A stretch of 64,000 bases of DNA from Ciona intestinalis (taxonomy: Eukaryota; Chordata; Ascidiacea; Phlebobranchia; Cionidae), in the NCBI RefSeq assembly GCF_000224145.3, contig NC_020179.2:3499885-3563884 (forward strand), written 5' to 3'. Shown here one piece after another: positions 43,401 to 54,890 of the stretch (within the stretch, counting starts at the first letter, position 1; every line of letters begins with the position of its first letter). The translations under genes and the position numbers were made by a program. The notes beneath the pieces were generated by a model that was not told the DNA's origin, did not search any database, and was given only the letters and a program-made list of their open reading frames with translations.

Positions 43401-45731
43401 TTAAAAAACACTGTAAAATAAAAATATAATTTATATTAAAAGGACATTTTTTCCTCCTAATTAGATGTTATACTTAGTAAATGTAATTGCAAAGTATATA
43501 GCCCTATACAGCAACAAAAAAGGAGAGACTAGAAAGTTTACTAACTAGAATTCCTAGATAAAATAGACTATAAAACAATGTATACAAATAGCAATTTTTA
43601 AACTTGAGCTAAAAATATAAAAATTATGCAAAAACGAAAAAAAAACTTTCTAAAAATTATTATATTTTTCTAAAATTTATAATAATCTGTGTACCTGATG
43701 ATACTTCCACTTCCATAGGGAGAATTAAATATTGTTTTATGTCAGATAAGTTGGTTTTGATGCGTATAAAAGCTGTGTGATTGTTTACCACTTGCCCAAG
43801 GAATGTAGCTTTCATTAGAGGCTTCGTTTCATAAGGTGGTATCTCCTGCAATGACAGGTTTTGTTTTAAATAAATATTGTCGGAGAAAAAAAAAATTAGT
43901 AATTCTGTCCTTACTGTTGCGTTTTAAAAACTTGCATCTTTGCAAATTTAAGGTATATTTGTTTTTAATGCAGTAAAATGTAAAAATGTAAAATTGCTTG
44001 AAAAAAATTGTGGGGACAAAACTAATTTGTATCCCTTATTTTTTAATAAAGACTCTTTTTTATCGCTTTTGTGTTCGGGTCCAGTGTTACGATGCACTTT
44101 TATGGCATTGCATGTTTATGTTATTTACTTTTTATTGAGAGCCAGGTGAGTTGTATATAATCACTTGTATATAACCAATATAACCACTAGCTACAAGGAA
44201 GTAACCATTACTACATGATGTCATTCTACTTCAATAGGAAATACTAAAACCACTCACTTACAGATTGTACAGTAAATATATAATATAGTGGGGTGGGGAA
44301 AGATTGGATATAATTCAAAAAAAGATAAAAAGTAAAATATATAATCCAAGATTTAAAAACCACTAGGTCTATTTAAAACTAGAGATAACCAAATAAAAAA
44401 AATGCATCAATTACATGGCAAGTGTACTAGGTACAGTTTTTAAGGGATAAGTTAAAATAACTGACCCATGATTTCTTATTTGCCTCATGTAGCCCTGCAG
44501 GCAGTTGCAGATGGAGATATCCACTTGAAGTGTAGATCTCTGTGACCTAAACCATTCATTACATAAAGCACATGATAAGACTAATATTTCATAATTTAGT
44601 AAGGTCAACCAGGTTCAGCTTCAAACTGTCATAGGTTGTTTTAACTTTGTGTTTAATCTTCGCCGCCATAAAATAAAGTAATACTAAAGGTATTATGCCC
44701 TTGCTCTTAAGAGATTGGTGAATTTTATAAGTTGAAATAAAGGTAAGCTTTGCCATATTCTAAAGGCTGTAATTGAATAGTGATGTAACTGTGTATTCAA
44801 TGCTTGTTTAATGATATAACACAGTTACACAGGTGCCCTACGAACCTCTGCATAACACAAACAAATATATGTACCAATATAACGTGCAATCAAAATCAAT
44901 GTATTTTTAGTACAAACAGAAGTCCTTTTATAATTTACAGTCATGTGTTACTGTCAGGTTACGGAAGCTTCTCATATGTAAGAATAAGCAGCTATAAGCT
45001 ATAATGGAAAACCTTGCCGGCTCTGTGGTTAAAATCAATAATGGCGGTTTTATAACTTAATTCCGGTGATTTAAATTGGTCAGCCTGTACAGAAGGCCTT
45101 ATAGAGATAGAAATAGAAAAATGCAATTATATGAATTTTCAGTGTGGTAATAATAATGTAGATACCTGGAGTGGCAATCCAGTTGGGTTGTGCATGCTTA
45201 TCAATGGCGAAAAACTGCTGTTTATTGACACCCTCGCACCCAAATAAGGCCGTAATCGATATGGGTTTGGGACGCCCACACCAAAAACCTGCGAAAGGGT
45301 AAAATTTGGGGTTTTTAGAGAGAGAGTAGGGGAATGTACTATTGTGTGTATGGGGTAAACATAAGGCTTGTTTGTTTGGGCTTGGCAGAAAGAGGTTTAT
45401 ACAACTTTGGAAAAATTAGTAGTAAGTTCAATCAATTTTTTTCCAATTCAAAATAATCTAGTAATGTTAAAGAAAGGAGACTTAATATAAGTTTTAAAAA
45501 CTATTTTGTTATGTAGTTTCCCAAACTTATAAAAGTAAAATGTTAATTAGATTGTGGGTGTGTGTATAAGAGTATCCTGTTTAATGTGATGAACTATAGC
45601 TCACTTGATCATAAACAACACACGATATTACAAAGTTTAATAGGAAGACATTTTCTTTTTCATTTGTATATAACTGGGACGCTTTTAAGTTTAACTGCGT
45701 TTTTTCAATTATTAGTTAGGTGTTTTAGGTG

Positions 45732-45768
<37 letters not shown>

Positions 45769-48700
45769 CCTATACTAGATTATATGGATTAGTTATGCAT
45801 ACACTGTTAATGCATTAGGACATATGCACTTGACAAGTTAATCTTGATGTAGTAAAAACAAATGTATGTTATACCGGCTGTCTGAGGCACAATGTCAGAT
45901 AACCATCATAGGTTAATACTGTTAATGTTTTACCAATGTGTGGCTTGTGGTATGCCTTATTATACTCCACACTCTCTGCACACTGCATTTGATTTGCCGT
46001 ATATATATAGTTACTTATGTTACGTAATATATTATTAGTTACGTAGCTATCATTTGCATTCATAAACCCAAGTTAATCATTTAATAATGATGTTATAAAT
46101 TTTTACTTTAAATCGTATCACTAGAAAATAATTATGTCATTGCATAAAAAGATTAAAGTGTTTTTGAACTAGAACTACCTTAATTATCAGGTAATCATTA
46201 AATAACAAGTGCTTTTAGCTTTTAGAAATAATATTTTCCTTACTTGGTAGGAAAAAGCTCCGTCTTCTGTGTGAATGAAAAGCGTGTTCTCTACATTGCC
46301 TACAACACGAGCTAAAAATACGACCTCAAATGTTGTATTGCAATTGGGCATTATTACCTGAAAGAATAAACCGAATTTAATAGATGCAATGGCATAGCTA
46401 TAAAGTTTCAGGTGTTTTTAGTAAAAAAAGTTCTTATTTTTGTACTTTACAAAAACATTTTTATACATATAAAATGCTCATAATTTATACATAGTATTAT
46501 TCTGATTGACAAGATCTATAGTATTGAATGTCACAGCATGCAAAACGCTTGGGATGATGCAACAATAGACTGAAATCTGCGGCTTTTTTACAATTACTAA
46601 CCTTGAGGTGCCGCCACAGTATGCAAAGTAAGGCCGTAACAACGCAACAATAGGTGAATGCCAAACCTTTGCAAACCCCATTCTTTCTATTTTTACACTG
46701 CTCAATGGTATAGGAAAATCCCTAACTTCCTAAAACTGTACGGGGTGGTTACTTTGTGTACTGTGCATGTACCACAACAATTTAATTTTAAACCAAACAA
46801 AAAAGGGGGTTTTCTGTCAAAACATAAATTTTCCAACTAACATCACTAAACCCTAAGCATAAAGTTTTAGTCGAAAACCCACCTTCTCGTCAAAAAATGA
46901 CGAATGAAAATGTAGCGTGCTTGCTGATATTGAAATAAGCTTCATTGTTTTAGTTTTACTTGGATTATATAAATGAACCAAACGCATTACTGGCATACCA
47001 ATTGACCTGAAAAAATTAACAGATATAAATAATGATATAAAGTGTTATAAATAGGAGTATAAAAAGGTAGCCAGTGGTGTGTCCATAACTTCTACCGATG
47101 AATAGAATACTTGACAAAATAACTATGTAAGTGGTGCCATTGTAATACTATAATAGTGTAGGATACTGTTACATCGTTAAGAGAAGCTTTACAACACATG
47201 TGTGCAATAATTCATTCATTATACATTATACAGTAGTGGTGCTGATAGTTCATAGAGATTGATTGGTTTTTGCAACAGTGCAATATACATCTTAATGTAA
47301 AAGCATTGCCACAGTGTATTATTATACAGATATGATTATATTATGTCATCATACACATATGAACACATACACTGTCACTCTAAACAACTGTGTATACCTT
47401 AATGAGATCATATTATGTGGTATATGAATTACTAATGTAAACAACATGTCTCCATACTAGTCTGGACAACTATGAACTAATTAGGGCAGAGTCATCCAGA
47501 TAATGAGTATAACAGAGATTACTTACTGGGCCCCAAAATCCAGGTAGGGCGGTTCAAATCTGACAACTTCGGTCTGAGTTATAATTCCCGTTCTGCGGAC
47601 AAATAATTGTTATTGATTGCAGAAGAAATGCATTTTGTGTTCAGTTTGGTTGCTTTACTACAATGAGAACAAAGCCATGTTGGTGGAATAAATAATTCAT
47701 GATATAATTTACTAGGAAACTGCCTGCTAATCTACGTCATATGGTATACAGTGAACTAGTATAACACCTTCTATAATTCTGTGGGTAGTTCAAGGGAAAT
47801 ATGCAAGAACATCCCAATGCGTAAGACTTAATGACATTTCTTACCTGTCATCTAAAACAAGCTTTGCTGTGCGGGTGATAACTTGATCCTGAAAATAGAA
47901 TAAATATAAAATTAGTTTTGTCAAAAAAAATTTTTTTCGGCATGAAAAAAATACATAAGGTGTTTTTATGGTATGAATAACTATAAACTAAATACTGTTT
48001 TGGAAAGACATCAAATTAGGCATCCGAAAATGAAAATATAGATGGATTGTTATTGTATTATTAGTGTAAAAGCATTTTAAAATATTTGCCTACATAGATA
48101 CAGCTCCCAGGTATATAGGTTAGGTCCAACTGCTTTAAACCAAGCACGAACAAATGACATGCATTGAACAACAGAGCAGTTGTGGTGACACGGTGTTACC
48201 GCAGAAGCATATGTACTACCAATCTATCCCAAGGGTAAAGATAGATAGGGTTTCAATTTTGTAACAAATGGTATGGGCAAAGTTAAGACCTCTATGTGTA
48301 ATAGTTATTTTTACACATTTGTAATCTATATGGGTATATGGTTTTATAAGCCTATGCATCCTTTAACAGTTTCTGTCATTTTAGCCTCTAAAAAAACGAG
48401 AAATGACTAACAATTTTTATATTCATGCAGACACTGAAATTTTGGTCATTTCTTAGTCACCATTATATATATTATTAGCATTATATATATTAGTGATGTT
48501 TCAATAAATGACAGAAATACTTAATATCGCCAAATATGTATATAAATGTAAAAAAATAGAATAACGATTTTAAAAAAAAATGATAGAAAATAATAAACTT
48601 AGAATACATTAAACAATCCTAAGCCATAATCCAAGCTAGTAAAGCAACGATAACGTCTTCGATTTGCAAATATTTGCTGAGAAAGAACATTTAATATAGC

Positions 48701-50815
48701 GCTGCCTATTTCAGCTAACATTGTCAAAATGGGCGCGTTGTAGAAAAACGCAAACACAAATTAACACAGGGAATTCCAATATCTGCTATCTAGGCAACGA
48801 GGGGAAATATTGAATACTTAAAGGTAGTTTCATTGCTTTATTATGTCAGCATAAAATGAACATTTTTTTTAACAATTTTTTTGTATCATACTGGTGATAT
48901 GGTACATGGTAAAGCTAAGATCATGTCCTATTAGTATAGCACATTAATACAACACACAACTATGGTACAAAATAATACCACTTGGCACTTACAAATAATT
49001 ATATTCTTAATATTTCTTATCATCTTTACTAGCCTATTTAAATAAAACTGTTTTTTTTTTTCAGTAAAGGATATGCATAAAAATGCTTTTATACTGAAAA
49101 AAAGTGAAAAATAATCCCCACGTTTTGACACTGAATACTGAATAGGTCTATGTACAACTATATAAACTAGTAATTGAAGTTATATACCTGACTTCTGGTA
49201 AAAGATGATTCTTGAACAACTGAATTGGTTTGAAAATTGCTGTGTAGGTACCCTGATGAAACATACAAATTAATTATTATTATATTTCTAAAACTCAGTG
49301 TGCTTATATTTAAGATTAGTGGTAATGGATTGACTGCATTATGTACTACGTATGTTGTGTAAAAACCTAGAATGTATCAATAAATAGCCATTACAATTAT
49401 GAAATGAAAGTACATCACACAGGGTGCATATATTATGTTAACATAATGGTCAGTAATTGGCATGCATGCTTGTAAGTTTCGGCAGTTTGACAAACAAACT
49501 ACAGACAGTGTCAATGTATGGTCAGACAGCATTCTAATCTCTTGTTGATCTTGGCCTTTCTGGTTTTTAACTACATTTGAAGTATGAGACGCCAATACTG
49601 TGACGTGTGTTATTGTTTTAGCAATTATACAAAGGATATTCTGTTAGAAATATTTGTAAAAAATAAATATGGCAGAAATGCTTTAAAGTAGTTAAAATAT
49701 GCACCATTTGGTATTAAAGACATTTATATACCATGTATTTATGATAGACACTTTACACAGCGTAATTAATCATAGTAATACATTAGCATGTACCGTGTAA
49801 TTTAGATGTTATTATACCTAGCATAGTAATAAACAGTCCTTGGCTGGGATTATAAAGATTTTATGAGTTTAGATTAATTTTAGCCGTGATTGATTTTAAA
49901 TGTCCGATAAGCCTTTATCCTATAACAATAAAGGCACAATCTACATCCTTAAAACAGGGGAAATATAAGACACGCTTGGGGGATTCCATGAAAAAGTGAC
50001 ATGATCAGCCATATGTTTTATGGCAAGAATAAAAGCATTTTGCAGTCTCATAGGCATACTATCAGAGGCAGTGTACTTAAACAACTGGTAAAAAAGGTGT
50101 GGACATAGTCAATATTACATTCATTCATTCATTCATTCATATAATATTATACTAATACTGCCTTAAAACACTTTACTTTTGTATTTCTACAATTAAATAA
50201 AATGAAATTTTATGATCAAGGCTTAATGAGGAATTGTTTTTCAAGGTCAAGTCACTTAAGATAATCTTATACATGGTTGACATATGTAAGAGCCTTTTCT
50301 GCTAAGTGTACACTTGAACCATTAGCCCAACTTGAGTTAGAATAAAGCATGTATAAGTCATTGTAACTTACTGCACTGTAAGTAATCTTAAAGTACTGTG
50401 GAGAAAATCACAGACATCAACACTACATTTGTAAACATGGGGTTTTTAACATTTTAAATTAGATTTTTATTTAAATCAAATGTAAATAGTAAGCACACAC
50501 CATGACAACAACCTAATAATAATACTCAAATGATGATAGTATATTTATAATTCATTACAATATATATAGAACGTGGTGTAGTAAAGGGCGCTGGGCTGAG
50601 ACAGTTGGCATGCCTCTCAAAGTTTAGCTTTACCACGAGGTCGAAGGGCCGGTGATGTACATATTTGGAACGAACAACAAAAGCGACTCACCTTGTGCTG
50701 CGATAACAGATACATTGTGACAGAATACAGCAACTTGAAACACAGCAACAACGCAGTGGCAATAACTTAAATCTCGGTCGCGTTTGTTGAATCTGTCGTA
50801 TTTCCCCATTGCCAT
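28127..50815 (-). CDS. TMEM131: Transmembrane protein 131 homologue (complete, 38 coding exons)
   Basis: Type I membrane protein of the early secretory pathway. In animals the luminal PapD-like domains bind procollagen and the cytosolic tail recruits a TRAPP component for export. Exons: 50815-50692, 49252-49188, 47888-47845, 47592-47527, 47006-46883, 46357-46244, 45288-45166, 44546-44466, 43845-43695, 43263-43207, 42981-42811, 42222-42114, 41734-41581, 39822-39643, 38956-38849, 38394-38287, 37995-37891, 37750-37664, 37096-36999, 36578-36451, 36002-35885, 35485-35359, 35074-34892, 34529-34363, 34032-33890, 33577-33388, 33157-32932, 32535-32396, 32285-31762, 31619-31501, 31012-30918, 30795-30678, 30491-30410, 30109-30024, 29827-29728, 29402-29244, 29007-28921, 28425-28127. 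Phase is kept throughout: 1719 residues. Landmarks: FLARVVGNVENTLFIHT, GVPNPYRLRPYLGARV, NNHTAFIRIKTN, then one membrane helix (about 1095-1115) before a 600-residue Ser/Pro-rich tail. Confidence 0.95.
28536..28679 (+). repeat. 72-bp direct tandem duplication
   Basis: Two adjacent, essentially identical units beginning TAAGATTAAATTCGGCCAGC and ending AAGTAACACCATTTTT. The near-absence of differences implies a very recent duplication. Lies in the last TMEM131 intron, between exons 28921-29007 and 28127-28425. Confidence 0.95.
28722..28792 (+). mobile_element. MITE-like family C, right-hand part
   Basis: TTGATGTTCTTTGTTTACTAC and ACAATCTTACCCCAACTTACT. Lies in a TMEM131 intron. Confidence 0.5.
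29455..29675 (+). mobile_element. SINE family A, centre and tail
   Basis: GGGCAAGAAGCTTAATGGG, core AATCAAGTGGTCATTAATGGG, tail GGCACGAGGTGTATAAAAC. Lies in a TMEM131 intron. Confidence 0.7.
31148..31350 (+). mobile_element. SINE family A, centre and tail
   Basis: Core CAACCCAGTGGTCACTAAAAGG and tail GAGGTGTATGAAACAGAACA, ending in TTACATTCATTTA. Lies in a TMEM131 intron. Confidence 0.75.
32932..33157 (-). CDS. TMEM131: TMEM131 membrane-spanning exon
   Basis: Encodes the end of the luminal region (NVTLPHHMLPACQAAIPRPPW) and then the single transmembrane helix, YYVITILMVVLFIGVLLAAYL. The PRPxWE motif before the helix and the helix ending AYLE are shared with the vertebrate proteins and fix the orientation: lumen before, cytosol after. 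Confidence 0.92.
35566..35735 (-). mobile_element. SINE family A, tail and centre
   Basis: GGTGTTCTGTTTCATACACC then ATTAGTGACCACTGCGTTAG. Lies in a TMEM131 intron. Confidence 0.7.
36004..36435. repeat. Degenerate TCATGAAAAACTCATGA array
   Basis: About 430 bp of irregular repeats of ATCATGAAAA, ACTCATGA and ATTGTGAAAAATTTACAAA words, roughly 30 bp apart. It fills most of the TMEM131 intron between 36002 and 36451. The words are partly self-complementary (TCATGA). Confidence 0.75.
36662..36800 (-). mobile_element. SINE family A, tail and centre
   Basis: ACACAGGTGTTCTGTTTCAT then CATTAGTGACTGCTGGGTAGG. Lies in a TMEM131 intron. Confidence 0.7.
37488..37530 (-). mobile_element. SINE tRNA-like head fragment
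   Basis: On the minus strand GGCGCCGTAGTGGTTAGCGC followed by CCTGCCTGTAACCCAGAGGT. Head only; not a functional tRNA because the rest of the cloverleaf is missing. Confidence 0.55.
39050..39185 (-). mobile_element. SINE family A, tail and centre
   Basis: CACGGGTGTTTAGTTTCATAC then TTTGTGACCACTGGGTTTTG. Lies in a TMEM131 intron. Confidence 0.65.
39207..39257 (+). repeat. 17-bp tandem repeat, three units
   Basis: Three copies of GTTAGTTGGCTTGTCAT; the third has one T-to-G change. Lies in a TMEM131 intron. Confidence 0.9.
39823..41580. other. 1.76-kb TMEM131 intron without further features
   Basis: AT-rich throughout with poly-A/T runs and short (TA) tracts at about 40829-40845 and 41564-41580. 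No coding content or repeat family seen on either strand. Confidence 0.55.
42302..42375 (-). mobile_element. SINE family B, body fragment
   Basis: CTATGAGTGAGGCCGTATAG and CAAGCCAGAGTTGGCCTATT, directly abutting the 130-bp tandem array in a TMEM131 intron. Confidence 0.55.
42370..42757 (+). repeat. Three-unit 130-bp tandem repeat
   Basis: Units share AGTATATTGCATTCACC, CAATGAGGT and CCAGATTTTATTCTG at a spacing of 130-131 bp. They are diverged at about one base in ten. A single related copy lies at 11445-11570 in an INPP4 intron, so the unit is dispersed. Confidence 0.85.
43012..43150 (+). mobile_element. MITE-like family C, left-hand part
   Basis: TATAGGGTAGGGGGAAGACG then GGACACCTTTAGCCCATATC and GTGTTTCAAACAATTAACAG. 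The right end is missing. Lies in a TMEM131 intron. Confidence 0.55.
44287..44345 (+). mobile_element. MITE-like family C, left terminal fragment
   Basis: TAGTGGGGTGGGGAAAGATTG only. Lies in a TMEM131 intron. Confidence 0.4.
45735..45767. repeat. (AT)n microsatellite
   Basis: About 16 AT dinucleotides in a TMEM131 intron. Confidence 0.95.
47889..49187. other. 1.3-kb TMEM131 intron without further features
   Basis: AT-rich and no supportable exon. The following intron (49253-50691) likewise holds only a short ATTC run near 50122-50140. Confidence 0.5.
50692..50815 (-). CDS. TMEM131: TMEM131 exon 1: signal sequence
   Basis: Reads MAMGKYDRFNKRDRDLSY followed by a hydrophobic stretch (CVVAVFQVAVFCHNVSVIAA), a signal peptide with a long basic n-region. 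The donor GTGAGTCG leaves one base that pairs with the acceptor at 49252. An upstream in-frame Met exists (about 50953), but the segment before MAMGK is unlike known TMEM131 N-termini, so the later start is preferred. The 5' side contains short CA/GT runs. Confidence 0.75.
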
Positions 50816-51936
50816 TCGACTGGCTGCTATACCTAACCTTCTTAGCTTGGTCTGCGAGTAAACTGAAAGAGAAATGCTGTTACGGCGAAGCGTACCACAC
50901 ACACACAGAACGGTCGATACACAGACGCACGAGCGAACTAGAGGAACACACACACGATGACGCCCACCGCTTCTAGCACCTGAATGGTTTAAAATGTTGT
51001 TGCATCAGCGTAATACCTGTTACTAACACACTGCGTAGGGCCGTTTCCTGCAGATTACCGAGCAAAAACAGATCTGCGAATGACACCATTTAATTGGGTA
51101 GCTCGTAATAACAATATGAACACCTTATGACGCAAAGGCCCGTTTCGATATGCAACGCAACCTTGGAACCCGTTCAAATTAATTTGATATGTGCCTTTGA
51201 TAGTCAAGTACACATTCAACTTGTATGTACGTCAAGTAATTAAGCGTTCAATAGATTGTGGTAACGATTCAGGATCGCCTGCCGCCGTAGGGCGCGTCCC
51301 AACGACATGTTGTTATAGGGACCACTACCACGTGGTCTACACAACAAAAGATTCATGTTACGGTATTGCCTTCGCTGCTCTTATGGTTTTCATGACGATA
51401 ACCGGTCAAAGACTGTGGAAAACAAAAGACGCGTTCGCCGAATGCCCTTTTAGCTGCTTGCAAAGTAAACTAACTTATTTAACCGTTGATTTCTCCCATC
51501 CCGTAATAATAATAAGGGCTGAGGAAATTAGCTCATGTTAATTACGCAGCTTTGTACCAGCATCAATTTACCAGTGGCAAACTGCTTCCTTGTAACGTAG
51601 CTCAAATTCCATTTGCCCCATATGCCTACTGTTCGCTACACACAATTATACGCTGCAATTCAATCGCATGCATATAACCTCTGATTTTCTATACGTCACA
51701 TTGTTATATGACGAGCGTATACGGAACCGATTCAATCTCGAAACTAAAAGCGAACTTTGAAATGGTGTTTCATCTAAATCCTGCTTTAATCACTTGTCCA
51801 CAAACTACGTAGCCATAAGCATAAGCCAGAGCTTTGCTTTATAAAATGCGACAGACGAGTAACCAAAACGCCACGATCAGCTCTTCAGTTTTGATCTACC
51901 AAGGCGATACAACGTCTTTGAGCACGTCGAAATAAA

Positions 51937-51944
51937 TGACGTCA
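51937..51944. promoter_or_regulatory. CRE-like palindrome upstream of TMEM131
   Basis: A perfect TGACGTCA about 1.1 kb upstream of the TMEM131 start. Motif match only. Confidence 0.3.
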
Positions 51945-53224
51945 CCGATTTGCGCCACACTGCATAATCGTAATAACATACATGGCGTATTCGTCTTTTT
52001 TAGGATTGGTATAACAAACCAGCTCACATTTATACAGTATTTAATTTCTTTTGTGTTGATCTACCGAAAGTTTATACAATGATTTCATAAGTAAACATTT
52101 CCGTCTTTTTACAACGCTTTTCTTTCTCTTACAGGTTTCTTACGTTACAAAGACCAACAGCGGTAAAGTTTGGTGCTTCCGAGGCACGCACCCAAAAACT
52201 ACAATAACCTTTATATATAAACTTTTCTTTTATTGCTAAAAATCCCTTTATCGCTAGTATAATCAGTTTGTTTTGGTTAGTATAATTTATTTGTTTTGGT
52301 TATTGTATTCGCTGAGATAAATAAAAACTCATATAACGTTTCTTATTAGGCTATTACTTGTGACACGCCTGTCTGATCTGATGCCTAGAGCATTAAACTT
52401 AATTTCGCAACTATAAGTTTTGTAAAAATATAACGAAGGAAGCAACGCTACAATAAGACGCCCCAGTGCTACCACACATGCGTAACGTCATTTCCGTTGC
52501 CTTACTACCCACTTGTAAACAAGTTTATGCCGTTTTATAAGAGAATTAAATGGCCTAGAATTTGTGGCGCCATGTTGGTTAAACTTCACTTTTTAAACCA
52601 TCAAGCATTGGTAATCCTTATTCGCAACGTTTTAATCAGTCTTTTTTAATAAAAAGCCTGTTTATTATTTGCACTGCTCAGAAAACATGATTTCTGTGTT
52701 CATTAGACAGAAAAGAGAAAAATAAAACGTTTTGCAGCGATGTGATAACAGTTCTGCGCAACTTTGTAACACAACGTTGATTTACATGAGAACAAATAGA
52801 CTACCAAGAACACGCACTACGGCCACGAAATATACGTTTTGTGTAATAATACGTTATGAAACCATAGGCACAATACAACGTGTTGCAGAAGTACGTGTCC
52901 CAGTATGAATATACTATGTTTTGTGGTACAGCTCTCGAGCTCCCTTTATCGGTTGTATGAAAGCTGCTTTTTAAAACTAGAAATTTTCCGGCGAAAATAT
53001 TAAAATGCTTCTCCTCTCTCTATAACGTGCTGACTTGCTAGGCCACATTGGTCAATACCACTCTCAATTAGGAACCTCTAAATCATTTCGATTTTACAAC
53101 AGATCTACCTTAGTATACTGGAAGAAAAAGAACTAATATATCCAGCAGTGATTAATCTGTGTTATAGCCTTATGTCGATTATGAACGGCTAACATTTAAG
53201 GAAGTCCATAACGGAGACTGTCGG

Positions 53225-53345
53225 GTTATAGCAATCGCCGTTAAATGTCTTTGCAAAAAACATACGCACAGAATGATAGCTCTACCAAGCTTCGAATCCG
53301 GTACCCCTTGATCACGAACAGAAGCGCTAACCACTTTACCACTAA
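53225..53345 (-). mobile_element. SINE, tRNA-like head
   Basis: Minus strand GGTAAAGTGGTTAGCGCTTC and B-box GGATTCGAAGC, the best B box in the window, followed by a degenerate centre. Intergenic. Confidence 0.6.
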
Positions 53346-54311
53346 CTACATATTCGTTCGCCGCACAGTTTGTTAACTGTATCGCTAACGAGCTGCGTAA
53401 CGAAGATTATTTGACAATATATAAGGATTTCATCCTTTAGTCCACTAAAGGAATCTCGGGACTAAATTCTGTTACTGATTTAAAAAGAAACCTTTGTAAC
53501 TGGGTTGTTTATTCAGTAAGAACAGCCTTCGCTCACAAATGACACAACATTATGACGGACAATATACAAGCAATTATATTAACGCTGAGCTATGTACAAG
53601 TCATCCTAGGTATTGAATTAATGCAAAAGAGAACACAACGTAACCCACAGGGCACGCTTAACGAATTCGGAATTCGAGTATAAAATATAGCAGCTTTACA
53701 ATTTAGCAGGCTTGCCCTTTGTGATATGGCAGTGCAAAGCCGAGTTTTGGAAAGGATTTTTGGCAGTAACTTATCCGAATAATCTTTGGTATATAGCCTG
53801 AGAGAGACATGAGGTATAAAGACATTGAAACGCTATGATCAAAATTATGTTGCGATTTCCCAATTCCGTGTTTCAAACTATAAGCGAAACTTCCAAAAAC
53901 GAATGAATTTTAAGGGAATGTTCACTTTGTATAACAGTACGGTTTGATTCTTTCACTCTTTTTGGGCAGGGATACCAAGTATGTATCGTACAATGGAAAG
54001 GACAGAAAACTAAGTCACAAAAAAACGAAGTTCCATTTCAACAGCAACAATTTCATGACATCTTATAACCAGCTTGACTTGTTTGATACACCGTCACGTT
54101 GTAAAGAGATCCCATGGCTTTCATTGAGAAGCGGCAGGTTGGAAAATCATACCAGCGTTTTTAAAATACATTCTAGCATCTGTAGAAAAAAAACAGATTT
54201 AGCTACTGTATTTTAAACAGTAAAAACCCTATATGCTGCAGTGAATATATGGTTTTAATTCTGTCCGTGTGATTTTCTGTCTTCGCGTGGCAGGGCAACG
54301 GTATTTGTTAT

Positions 54312-54450
54312 AATACAGGTGGTGTTCAATTTTACACAGCACCTCATGCCCGTTTACGAGCTCTAAAACAAATGCTGTTTTTATCCTACGTGTAAGACTG
54401 ATAATTTGGACAACCTATTAGTGATCACTGGGTTGAAGCAAATTGCTGCT
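54312..54450 (-). mobile_element. SINE family A, tail and centre
   Basis: ATACAGGTGGTGTTCAATTTT then CTATTAGTGATCACTGGGTT. Lies in the DACH 3' flank. Confidence 0.6.
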
Positions 54451-54687
54451 TGTAGCCTAAATGTCTCGATAAAGGATATACATGCTCTCAATGACATGTT
54501 TAATGAGTTCTATTATATTACTGTGCTATACCTCGTTGGATATAAACATTAAAGATCATAATAGCAAAAGATAGGTGTATAAAATGATACCGTCGTGTAA
54601 AGATAAATTATTGTCCTTTACTCAACAGGAAATACGTACATAAGCAGTGTAGCTTAAGTTATACAAACTAACTCCATTAGTATATAT

Positions 54688-54842
54688 TTAAAAATTAGAA
54701 CAAAAAAGTAACGAAGCTTCAAGTTTACCATGCAGTGCTGCGTGGTCTGAATGCTCCTGTCTACCAGGGACTCCAAGTTCTATAGAAAGATCGGCAGCTC
54801 TATGCTCTGAAAACGAAGAATGTATTTTTTAGAACTTTTGTT

Positions 54843-54890
<48 letters not shown>

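Larger units (their letters stand above)
50816..54687. other. Intergenic: TMEM131 upstream and DACH 3' flank
   Basis: About 3.9 kb without a supportable gene. It contains a TGACGTCA (CRE-like) site at 51937-51944, an E-box CACGTG at 51329-51334 inside a short palindromic context, and two minus-strand SINE fragments (53225-53345, 54312-54450). The left part should include the TMEM131 promoter and the right part the DACH 3' UTR. Two plus-strand ORFs (51191-51541 and 53944-54216) have no recognisable domain and are treated as chance. Confidence 0.6.

Noticed and set aside
9665..50815. Ciona-type operon linking the minus-strand genes
   Set aside because: Operonic genes are normally separated by very short gaps; here the gaps are about 0.9 to 3.9 kb.
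51191..51541. 116-codon plus-strand ORF
   Set aside because: Longest ORF in the intergenic DNA but no recognisable domain, and the region is less AT-rich so longer chance ORFs are expected.
53944..54216. 90-codon plus-strand ORF
   Set aside because: No domain, no neighbouring exons, and it ends near a SINE.
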